Shown piece by piece: positions 21,381 through 29,828 of a DNA stretch of 64,000 bases (position 1 is its first letter; the number at the start of each line of letters is the position of its first letter). The DNA is from Azolla caroliniana (Eukaryota > Polypodiophyta): assembly GCA_043228905.1 (NCBI GenBank), contig JBHGNT010000007.1, positions 16,740,001 to 16,804,000 on the forward strand, given 5' to 3'. The position numbers and the translations under genes were made by a program. The notes under the pieces were generated by a model. It had not been told where the DNA came from and made no database searches. It saw only the letters and a list, made by a program, of their open reading frames with translations.

Positions 21381-22551
21381 GTGCTTCCCGAATTGCTACT
21401 TTTGAAGATTGGCCTTGTTGAGGTTGTGTTGAAACGTTCTCATTCCCTGGTTTTATTACTTCTGCTACTACAGGCGTATTCGAATTTTCCTTTGTGCGTT
21501 GCCTTTTCGGTGCTGACCCATCACTGTTTTCTGGTTGGAATTGCCTATTAGCCTTTTGTTTAACCCTTGTCCTTTGTCGCATCTTCTCTGGTTGTTGTCG
21601 ATTTTCTGTCGGCTGCTGCTTGTTTATCAAATGGTCAACTGTTTCTTGTTCGGCTGCTGGTTGCCTGTTTTCGGAATTCTCTGGTCTTGGTGGTTCCGAC
21701 TGAGGCGTATCCGTTTGTATATTATCGGCATGTGCCGATTCTTCCTCTATCCATTCTTCATGTACTACCTGTCGGTGTCTTCGCGGTGCTTGTACTATCG
21801 GTGGTCTTCTTGACTGAACAGGAATTTCCGATTCTTGAATCGGAAACAATACCGATAGCCAACGACCAAAAATTTGCTTCATTGGTTTTCCTGCTTTCAC
21901 CCCTTGTAGCTGCTCTCTCAGAGCTTCCCCCGACAATAGTGGCCAGTTGAAATCCTCCTTTTCGTATGCGGCTATGATAAACCCAGCCCTTTTTTTCGGC
22001 ATACAATAAAAACGGGGACTGACAAATCCCACCTCTAGTAAAAATCTAGCCACTTCATGGAAAAACTCATCCCGACCTCCATAAGTCTGATATGCTTTTG
22101 CCGAGGGTGAGTATTCCCCGAAATACGATTGGAGTGCTTCTGATGAAGGTTTTTTAACTACCTCAAAGCCTCCTCTTGGCATCTGTAATGCATTTCGTAT
22201 TTTCTTTGTGGTGACTTTGGTGATGTCTAACTGTTGTATCAATTCTTTCGCCTGCGGATGAGGTTCCGCTTCTGCTACCTTGATGAAACCTTGTAAGTTT
22301 CTCTCATGAAGCCATAGTCGCAGTTCTTCAGACACAGGAATCGGCATGACTTCTGTGTTTGCTTGTTCTGAATCACTTGTCGATGACGGTTGGAGATCTA
22401 CACAGCTTCTGTAGCGATGAAAATCAGAAAAACAGAGTTTGGGCGAAATAGGGCACGAAGGCTCAGACTGTTTCGATATCTGCACTCGTTTCTGTTGTTT
22501 TGGCGACACAGACGATACAGAAATATGCTTTAAAGATATTAATTTATGCAT
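21381..22551 (-). CDS. gypsy-3 extra ORF, N-terminal part (unrecognised domain)
   Basis: About 390 residues up to the copia-D insertion. Residues 1-70 are Ser/Lys-rich. Residues 73-240 look globular: SEELRLWLHERNLQGF, TTKKIRNALQMPRGGFEVV, SYFGEYSPSAKAYQTYGGR, FFHEVARFLLEVGF and FGRWLSVLFPIQ, mixed helix and strand with many aromatics. Residues 240-390 are a Pro/Gln/Glu/Arg-rich linker. It starts about 200 bases after the integrase stop, on the same strand, where some plant gypsy lineages carry envelope-like or other extra genes. I see no signal peptide or membrane segment and do not recognise the family. It lies in the 3' position of the element, so it may be made from a spliced or subgenomic RNA (inference). 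Confidence 0.7.
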
Positions 22552-22754
22552 TATGACTAAAGAATAGTAATTGCTATTAATGTAGGATTTAATTAGTATT
22601 AACTGTACGTGTAGTGGTTGTACTACTTACTAATAATCATGCAATTCCTCTTTCTATTTATAGTCGACTCAGACTGTTATGGCAAGATTGTATTTCTGCA
22701 TTTGACAAGAACTATTGAGTGAGTTAGTTAGTTTTTTTTTTTTTTTTTTTTTTC
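22552..22754 (-). other. gypsy-3 intergenic gap with A22 tract
   Basis: The gap between integrase stop and extra ORF. On the minus strand it starts with G plus 22 A residues (22732-22753) immediately behind the pol stop codon, followed by ACTAACTAACTCACTCA. It could be an internal purine tract, a slippage-expanded A-run or a scar of an RNA-mediated join. Confidence 0.7.
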
Positions 22755-24905
22755 TTACTCTTCCGTTTGAATAAACGGATTTACCGGCATATCTCCCAAA
22801 TATGGTTTAAGCCGGAATCCATTTACCCATTTCGGTAAAACCTCTCCGGTTAATGATCCCAGCTGATACGTACCATTTTTACTATTAATTATCCATACTG
22901 GACCTGTCCATCTATACCGGAGTTTCCCAGGCATAAGTCCCATTCTCGTCTGGAATACCAATACCGGTTTCCCAATTTCGAATTGCTCTTCCGATTTCCT
23001 TCGATGTCGATTTACGAATGCCTTGATTTGTCTCTGCTTGTGTTCTAGTGCTGACATTGATTGAATCCGTTCTTCTTCTAATACTAATAAAGCCTCTTTG
23101 CGTATCTGCTCCGATTCTATCTCATTTAACTTATTCGTCGCTTGGATACGAAGTGTCGGAATTTGAAATTCGATCGGCATAACGGCTTCAAGTCCGAATG
23201 CCATTCGAAAAGGTGTTGATTTAATGGATGTTTTGTACGAAGTACGATATGCCCATAATGCACTATTTAACTTTTGATCCCAATCAGTACGATTTTCATT
23301 CACTATCTTCTTTAAAATTGTTTGAATTGTTTTATTTGTCGATTCTGCCAATCCATTAGCTTGGGGATAGTAAGGCGTACTTTTCTTATGAACTACGACA
23401 TAGTAATTGGTTAATTCGTTAATTAACTTGTTAATAAAATGAGTGCCTTGATCGCTTACCAATTCTATTGGGCAACCGAATCGACACCATATATTTTCAT
23501 ACAGGAATTTTGCTGTGGATGCTGCTGTATTGTCCCTGAGAGCTTTTGCTTCAACCCATTTTGTGCAATAGTCAGTCGCAATTATGATATATCGATTACC
23601 GGTTCTTGCAGCTGCTGGTTTGAATGGGCCAACAAAATCTAAGCCCCATTTCTGAAATGGCTCAAGAGGTAAAACCGGTTGAAAAGGCATTCGATCCTTT
23701 TCGGTCGGTTGCCCCATTCTTTGACACAAATCGCATTTCTTACAGTATTCGTTAGCATCTTTCATCACCGTTGGCCACCATAACCCGCTATTCCATATTT
23801 TTCTGGCTGTTGCTTCTCCTGCGTAATGACCGCCAGCAATTCCACAATGTGACTCTGTTAATATGGCTGATTTTTCAAATTTCCGTACTGCCCTTCGCCA
23901 TATTCCATCCGCTCCTTTATGATACAACATGTCATTAAACAAACAAAAATTTCGACTTCGTACTGCAATTCTTTTTCTTTCATCTGTCGACATGTGTTCG
24001 GCCGGAATTCTTGTTGATAGAAATATCGTCATTTCGGAAATCCATTCATCCTCTTTTCCCTCATTCACTTCTTGTGCTTTTACTGCCTCAACCCGAAATA
24101 ATTGAATATCTGGAAAATCATCTTTAACCCCAACTGCTTCTTCTCCAGACTCAAGCCGACTGAGATAGTCAGCAATCGCGTGCTGTGCTCCTGGTCGATG
24201 TATAATGTCGAATTCAAACTCTTGAAGCAATAACGTCCATCTGGCTAACTTGCCTGTCAATTCTTGTTTGGAAACTAGATACAGTAGAGCCGAATGATCC
24301 ACATGAAATGTAAATTTCTTACCCAAAAGGTAATGTCGAAATTTGTTCACACTATATATCATTCCCAAAGCTTCTCTTTCGGTTGTTGAATAGTTTCTTT
24401 CGGCCGACGAAAGTTTCCTACTGGCATAGTATACCGGCCTATACCAGTTTGGTTCGGATAATTGCATTAAAGCACTGCCTATGGCAATGTCCGACGCATC
24501 GACGAAAACATGAAATGGTTTGTTCCAGTCCGGTGGTTGAACTACCGGAACCTTTGTCAGCATCTTCTTGAGACATTCGTATGCATCTTGTTCTATACTT
24601 GTCCATATAAAAGGAACTTTGTGTACTGCTGTGTGTAACGGAATAGCAATGTCTGCTAGATATCTCATCATTCTACTGTGCCACCGAATTTGACCCAAAA
24701 ATCTACTTAGAGCTTTAGCATTTGTTGGTGGTGTTGCCTCAATAATTGCTTTAACTTTGTCTGGGTCCACTGCAATCCCTTCTTGACTGACAATATGCCC
24801 AAGTAACGTACCACTCATTACTCCGAATGCGCATTTGGCTGGATTTAAGCTAAGACGCCCTTTTCGACATTTTTCTAAACATAGCCGTAAATGCTCATTC
24901 GACAT
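22755..24905 (-). pseudogene. gypsy-3 RT tail, RNase H and integrase
   Basis: 716 codons open. It begins in the RT thumb (RLCLEKCRKGRLSLNPAKC), with no YxDD block before it because the RT core is deleted. RNase H: VFVDASDIAIG (about 24510), STTEREALGMIY and HVDHSALLYL, then IADYLSRLESG. Integrase: zinc domain with C-K-K-C-D-L-C near 23740, core D in WGLDFVGP (about 23640), D in VSDQGTHF (23455) and E in ANGLAESTNKT (23355). The C-terminal GPVWIINSKNGTYQL block is near 22880. Integrase itself looks complete. Confidence 0.85.
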
Positions 24906-27900
24906 TTGAACCCATCCAAGAAACTATAAATTTCATGTCCCGCTACTGCATCTAATATCCCATCTGTGAATGGCAACAGAAACGCATCCGTAATTGTCGC
25001 TGCATTCAATTTTCTGTAATCCACACATACGCGAATTTTCCCATTCTTTTTCGGGACTACTACTATCGGACTCAGCCATGTTGATTTTTTGACGGGTCGA
25101 ATAAATCCTACTTTTAAGAGTTTATCGATTTCTTCTTTTACTTTGATAGCATAATTCGGATTCAACCTGTACCTGCGTTGTTGTACTGGCTTTGCATCTT
25201 TATGCAAATTGATTTGATGTTGACAAAAAGCAGGATCCAGACCTTTCATATCGTCAAACGACCATGCAAAAACATCTTTATATTGTAATAGTAATGTTGT
25301 TAATGTCCGTTTGTCATTTTCCGCCAAATCTCTAACAATCAAGACTGTTTTTCTTTCAGCATCCTCTACTCCTGCCAAATCGATCTCCTCCAATGCTGAG
25401 GCTTGCACTCTCTGAGATACCTTCATTTCCTTATCTGTAGCTTCTTGTTGCATTCGTATTTCTTTCATTGTTTGCTCATCTATTGGCACTTCTTCGTGTG
25501 AGTCTACATATGGTGTTAATGCTTGCAAAATATCTACCTCAAATAGAGGGATGATTTTCTGATTATCATTGAAATACTGACTTTCTTCTTCCTCGTCCAA
25601 TCCTTCCATCATATTAACTGCTTCTGCATGTACAGGTAAACTCTGTTTGCTTGTTGTCACTTTGTTGTGCGTCGGAATCCTGACCTTAGTTTTTCCTTTC
25701 CTAAATGTTAGCACATTTTGTTTCCAATTTTGTTTAATATTAGCTGTCTTTAACCATGGTCTCCCCAATAACAAGGGGTATGCTCCCTGTGTTTCTAACT
25801 GCAAAATTACTGCCGAAATCTGAAAACTGTGTCCCCCGATTATTACATCCAGTTGTCGAAGCAAACCAATCGGTCGTACCGTACTTGTATCTGCCATTCG
25901 TAACCAAAACGAACATGCTTCCCATTCCGTGATTCCCAGTTTTTCACATGTAGTTTTGTTAATCACATTAACACCCGAGCCTCCATCTATAATCACATTT
26001 CCGATTTCTTGCCCGTAAAGTATTACCTTAATCGACGGATTCTGTTCATCCATGATCGAAGGGTTATTACTTGGCTGATTGTAGTGTACTGCTATTTGTT
26101 CGGAACCTTTATATGCAATTAATGCTGCCACTTTTTCTGTAAACCTTGGTACTAACTTAAGTAAGCCCGTAAGTGGCAATGACACTTGGCAATCAGCCAA
26201 CAGTTTCCAAGTTTCTTCCTGTTCCTTATTCCCCAATGACTGTTGTATAGCGATGTCCTGGTCAATGTTATTGTCTTGTAACATTCGATTCACATTACTT
26301 TGATTTGCTTCGTCCACCCATTCTTTTGCCGCCTTCCGAACTTCTTCCTGAATTTCCCACTCTGATTGTTTGCTTTTGCTGTGTGTCGTTACTTGCTGAA
26401 CTTCCGGTATTACCATATTAACTGCTGGACCCTTTCCTTTAACCGGACATTGATTAGCATAATGGCCTAGTTGTCGACAAATATAACAAGTGGGTACAAA
26501 TGTTGCACTGGTCTCTCCATGTGCAAATTGGCCGTTATTAAATTGCTGCTCTTCATTACCACTCGGGTTTTGTTGGTATTGACGTGTAGGTTTTGGTTTG
26601 TAAAATCTCTTGTTTTTATACCGATTCTGCCTAAATTGTTCAGTATTATCATTTGGTTGTGCTATATTGTGTGGTATCCCGAACTCCTGATTTGGCGGAA
26701 AATTACTCTGTTGAAACATTTGATTATTTTGTGGAACGGTTTGAGTATTATGTTGAAAGGTCATATTACCCGGTTGAAATGCCGGACTTGGTTGAAATGT
26801 AGAATTTGGTTGCACATTCGGACAGTTCTGTTGAAACCCTTGAAATGGTGGGTTACCTTGTTGGAAACTTTGATTATTTTGTTGAAAATATTGATTCGGA
26901 TTCTGTACGAATGGTGGGTTGGATTGAGCAAAACCTGGTTGAAATGCTTGAGTCACTTGAGTGGGTTGCATATTTTGTTGTGAAAAGATCTGATTTGGCT
27001 GTAGAACCGGATTCTGTTGTGCATTTTGCTGATTTTGTGAAAAATTATTATTTTGATAACCATTGAACAGATTAGTGTTATTTTGGTAACCATTGTCAGT
27101 AAAAATTTGTCGTACTGACGCCGTAGTCTTATTAAGCAGATTATATTCACATTGTTCTACTGAATGTAATTTTGAATGACATATTGTACAATGTGTTCTT
27201 AACGTACATTCAATTGCCGAATGCCCCGTATTTAAACAAGTGGTGCATTGAACTGCTTGTCGAAATTGTAACTCCTCTATTGTTGGTAATGTACGGTGTA
27301 ATGCCAACATGTCCATACTCTGAACATTGACCGGTGGTCGACCCATTTCTATTGCTTTATCAATTACTTGTTCGATAGTCTGATTTCGAAAATCGAACAC
27401 TTTCAATGTCGTCCTTAATGGTTCTTTTACAGCTTCTAGAAAGACTTCTTTTAATTCCTTATCCGGAATCGGCCTTGAAATCTGAAGCTGTAAGTTCTGA
27501 AATCGTATCACAAACTGAGATACTGTTTCATTTTTTTCTTGATATAACGCATAAAATTGCGCAATCAAATCCTTCTGCGGAATTTGTTGATGAAATAATT
27601 GTAAAAATTTACTAGTTAACACTTCAAAGGATGGAAATCCTTGAAGACCGTTCTGCGCAAACCAATTGGCGGAATATCCGTCTAATGATAAGACGAACTC
27701 AGCGATTTTTGACTTATCTTCGGCATCTGCCGACAATCGCTGAGCTCCATGGTTAATCTCCCATGTCGTTAAGAAATCCCTAACATGTGCTTCCGCATCT
27801 GTTCCTTCCCGGAACTTAGAATAAGTATAAGGCATATCGTCCCAAATGTCGTAAAACGATAACTCTTCCGTCTGTTTTTCGTCTGAAGGTAATTGATCGG

Positions 27901-28036
27901 ATAAGTCAGGAAGTTTCGACCACTTTGTGCTTGATTCCGGCTGTTCTTGCGCAATGAACGCTTGCTGCACTACCTTCGTAACTGACCTTGTACGAGGGCG
28001 CTTACAACTGACCGGTGCCTCCTCTTCATACGACAT
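24875..28036 (-). CDS. gypsy-3 Gag, protease and truncated RT
   Basis: 1053 codons. Capsid region about residues 50-240 (YSANWFAQNGLQGF, ETVSQFVIRFQNLQLQI). Two adjacent CX2CX4HX4C knuckles (CTTCLNTGHSAIEC and CTICHSKLHSVEQC, about 263-295). A roughly 200-residue Gln/Asn/Phe/Pro-rich segment (about 305-500) ends in a basic RYKNKRFYKPKPTR stretch. A third knuckle, CYICRQLGHYANQC, is near 514. Protease IIDGGSGVNVI is near 680. RT starts near 935 and reaches VCVDYRKLNAAT and YSFLDGF, then breaks off out of frame. Motifs from SGYNQ through YxDD are missing (roughly 55-65 residues by comparison with related elements). Gag could still be made; the polymerase could not. Confidence 0.9.
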   Translation of the reverse strand: MSYEEEAPVSCKRPRTRSVTKVVQQAFIAQEQPESSTKWSKLPDLSDQLPSDEKQTEELSFYDIWDDMPYTYSKFREGTDAEAHVRDFLTTWEINHGAQRLSADAEDKSKIAEFVLSLDGYSANWFAQNGLQGFPSFEVLTSKFLQLFHQQIPQKDLIAQFYALYQEKNETVSQFVIRFQNLQLQISRPIPDKELKEVFLEAVKEPLRTTLKVFDFRNQTIEQVIDKAIEMGRPPVNVQSMDMLALHRTLPTIEELQFRQAVQCTTCLNTGHSAIECTLRTHCTICHSKLHSVEQCEYNLLNKTTASVRQIFTDNGYQNNTNLFNGYQNNNFSQNQQNAQQNPVLQPNQIFSQQNMQPTQVTQAFQPGFAQSNPPFVQNPNQYFQQNNQSFQQGNPPFQGFQQNCPNVQPNSTFQPSPAFQPGNMTFQHNTQTVPQNNQMFQQSNFPPNQEFGIPHNIAQPNDNTEQFRQNRYKNKRFYKPKPTRQYQQNPSGNEEQQFNNGQFAHGETSATFVPTCYICRQLGHYANQCPVKGKGPAVNMVIPEVQQVTTHSKSKQSEWEIQEEVRKAAKEWVDEANQSNVNRMLQDNNIDQDIAIQQSLGNKEQEETWKLLADCQVSLPLTGLLKLVPRFTEKVAALIAYKGSEQIAVHYNQPSNNPSIMDEQNPSIKVILYGQEIGNVIIDGGSGVNVINKTTCEKLGITEWEACSFWLRMADTSTVRPIGLLRQLDVIIGGHSFQISAVILQLETQGAYPLLLGRPWLKTANIKQNWKQNVLTFRKGKTKVRIPTHNKVTTSKQSLPVHAEAVNMMEGLDEEEESQYFNDNQKIIPLFEVDILQALTPYVDSHEEVPIDEQTMKEIRMQQEATDKEMKVSQRVQASALEEIDLAGVEDAERKTVLIVRDLAENDKRTLTTLLLQYKDVFAWSFDDMKGLDPAFCQHQINLHKDAKPVQQRRYRLNPNYAIKVKEEIDKLLKVGFIRPVKKSTWLSPIVVVPKKNGKIRVCVDYRKLNAATITDAFLLPFTDGILDAVAGHEIYSFLDGFKCRMSIYGYV

Positions 28037-28072
28037 CCATTCGAATTGTTCTCTGCTTAATTGCAGATGTAA

Positions 28073-28084
28073 CCGGGCGTGCCA
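28073..28084 (-). other. Possible gypsy-3 primer-binding site
   Basis: Minus strand TGGCACGCCCGG, starting 11 bases after the 5' LTR end. A primer site must begin TGG and lie close to the LTR, so this is the best candidate, but the spacing is longer than usual and I cannot name the tRNA. Confidence 0.4.
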
Positions 28085-28095
28085 AAATTCTTCTG

Positions 28096-28552
28096 TGTTA
28101 ATCGGCTAATTACTAACTACTACCGATACAGAAGAGTGAACGTCGCTACTCAACGTTCTAACAAGGAATTGTGTTTTACGAACGGAATTATACTATATTA
28201 ATTGGTAATTACCGTGATCGTTACTTAGTTATAAATTAGGAAGCTTGCACTTAAGAACATAGACAATAGAAAGAACACAAAATCCGTACAGGATATTCCT
28301 AACTTAAACTTATATTACTAAATAAAACGACCTTTCTTACAATGCCTTCGGTTCCCTTTTATAGGTATACCGAAGGTCTTTTCTCATCAAGAACTATTCC
28401 TACTTACTATCAAGAATTACAAAATTATCTAACTAACTTAGTTCTCTTCGTTTACTGCTGAGTCATTGATCCGAACAGTCGATCCGAACCGACTCCGTTT
28501 TCGACGCTTTCCCACTTGTTCGGTAAAACTGACTGTCCGGGTCCGGGTAACA
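28096..28552 (-). repeat. gypsy-3 5' LTR
   Basis: 457 bp, the same length as the other copy. I noticed three substitutions between them. TGTTA..TAACA ends; minus-strand TATA box in an 8-bp inverted repeat as in the left copy. Confidence 0.95.
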
Positions 28553-28584
28553 TTGTCGGAGATTATTCTGCGTATTAAACGACA
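28553..28584 (+). repeat. copia-C 5' LTR, right end
   Basis: It begins with TTGTC, the (mutated) target duplication of gypsy-3, and continues CGGAGATTATTCTGCGTATT to the LTR end ACGACA. It matches the last bases of the 3' LTR at 58584-58615. Confidence 0.85.
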
Positions 28585-28587
28585 AAT

Positions 28588-28599
28588 TGGTATCAGAGT
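28588..28599 (+). other. copia-C primer-binding site
   Basis: TGGTATCAGAGT, one base off the standard initiator tRNA-Met site, three bases after the LTR end. Confidence 0.85.
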
Positions 28600-28636
28600 G
28601 AAACGACACAGAAAAATAATCGATTCGTTGGGAGGC

Positions 28637-29533
28637 ATGTTCAAGCTCACCAGCTCGAACTATTCCGTGTGGAAGTCGAAGATGAGGGACATGCTTGTGG
28701 TTAAATATCTTTGGTTGCCGGTTCAGTTTGGGGACAAGAGACTGGACAAAATCGATGCCACGATATGGGAGGTGATGCACATGAAGACAACGACGTACAT
28801 ACGGTGCTTCATTGACATGAGTCTATACAACAACTTTAATGAAGAGAGCAAGGCTCGTGAGCTCTGGGAGAAGATCGACATTATGTTTCAGAACAAAAAT
28901 GCTATTAATCAGGTTTCGGTATTTCGGAAGCTAGTAAGACTCCGGTACCAAGATGGCTCTAGCATGGCGGAGCACATGAATGCCTTCTAGGCGCTGATTC
29001 ACCAGGAAACATCATTGGAAGTACCTCTTGCCGATGAGGTACTAGCACTACTCCTGCTCGGTTCCCTCCTAGATAGCTAGGGGACGTTGGTTGTCACTTT
29101 GGGCAACGCCGGGACGGAAGGGAAACAGTTATCCCTAGCAAGAGTGAAGTCGAGCTTGCTAGATGAGGAAGCGCGTCGGAAAGATAAGGATACGAGCTCC
29201 GACTCCAAAGCGCTCCTTACCGAATCGGAATGCGGAAGACAAAGGAACTGTAGTCCCCATAACCGGGAAAAGTCGGGGACATGGTCAAAGTCAAGGGGGA
29301 GGCTTACCTGCTTCTATTGCGGCAATCCGGGACACTTCCAGAAGAATTGTCGGCACTTCCGAAAAGACAAGGAAACCGATGGTACCGATTCGAAGTGGAC
29401 ACCGGACCGGAACGGTAAAGACCGGAGGGGAACAGACCGGAAGGGAACGACGGCAATCGCGGCACGTGAAGAAGAGTTGATGCTCTTCACCGAGGAGAGT
29501 GAGTTGAACCTTGCCGGCGACGAGACAACGTGG
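28637..29533 (+). pseudogene. copia-C gag and start of protease
   Basis: Gag starts MFKLTSSNYSVWKSKMRDML; the true upstream ATG (compare 13113) is degraded. FIDMSLYNNFNEESKARELW and LVRLRYQDGSSMAEHMNAF follow. Stops interrupt at 28988 and about 29078, both at places where copia-A has sense codons. Zinc knuckle CX2CX4HX4C (CFYCGNPGHFQKNC, about 29311) and a run of RK-rich repeats follow. The frame reaches ETTWVV just before the protease active site, where a foreign filler segment starts. Confidence 0.85.
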
Positions 29534-29539
29534 GTTGTT

Positions 29540-29828
29540 GAACCCAAGAATCTCCGAAAAATGCTACAACTTGTCTGATTTGAGTGGCTTGGTGAAGATG
29601 TTGGCAACCTGTCGATCCGTTCGAACATACCGAAGTTCGACTTCACCGCTTAGGACCCGCTCGTGCACTTCTATGTGCTTTGTGCAAGCATGGAACACAA
29701 TAGATCGGGATCGGAGTTGGTACTTCCATCCAGAGGTCTTGTAGCAACCGTTGAAGCCATATGGCTTCACATGTGGCAACGATAGTGCCCCGCATCACCG
29801 GCCCAGTCAGCATCGGTATAACCAACGA
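29540..29828 (-). pseudogene. Antisense copia RNase H filler inside copia-C
   Basis: The minus strand reads parts of another copia RNase H: GYTDADWAGD near 29810, then after a gap CEAIWLQRLLQDL (29765), ACTKHIEVHERVLSGEVELR (29690-29630), QVANIFTKPLKSDKL (29600-29565) and FSEILGF at the end. About 50 residues between the first two blocks are missing. The segment replaces roughly the protease active-site codons of copia-C (sense on one side TTWV, on the other FHLTP). It has no LTR, so it looks like captured filler DNA from break repair. Confidence 0.75.

Larger units (their letters stand above)
13915..28552 (-). mobile_element. gypsy-3: Ty3/gypsy element with an extra downstream ORF
   Basis: The LTRs are 457 bp each (13915-14371 and 28096-28552), start TGTTA and end TAACA, with about three differences by eye. 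Target duplication is TTGCC (13910-13914) against TTGTC (28553-28557), one mismatch. Genes run on the minus strand: gag-protease-RT (28036 to 24875), RNase H-integrase (24905 to 22755), then an unusual extra frame (22551 to 14759) interrupted by copia-D. Without copia-D the element is about 9.2 kb. The RT core is deleted, so it cannot move without help. Confidence 0.9.

Noticed and set aside
21381-22551. Calling the gypsy-3 extra ORF an envelope gene
   Set aside because: The position fits, but there is no signal peptide, membrane segment or glycoprotein-like cysteine pattern; left as unknown.
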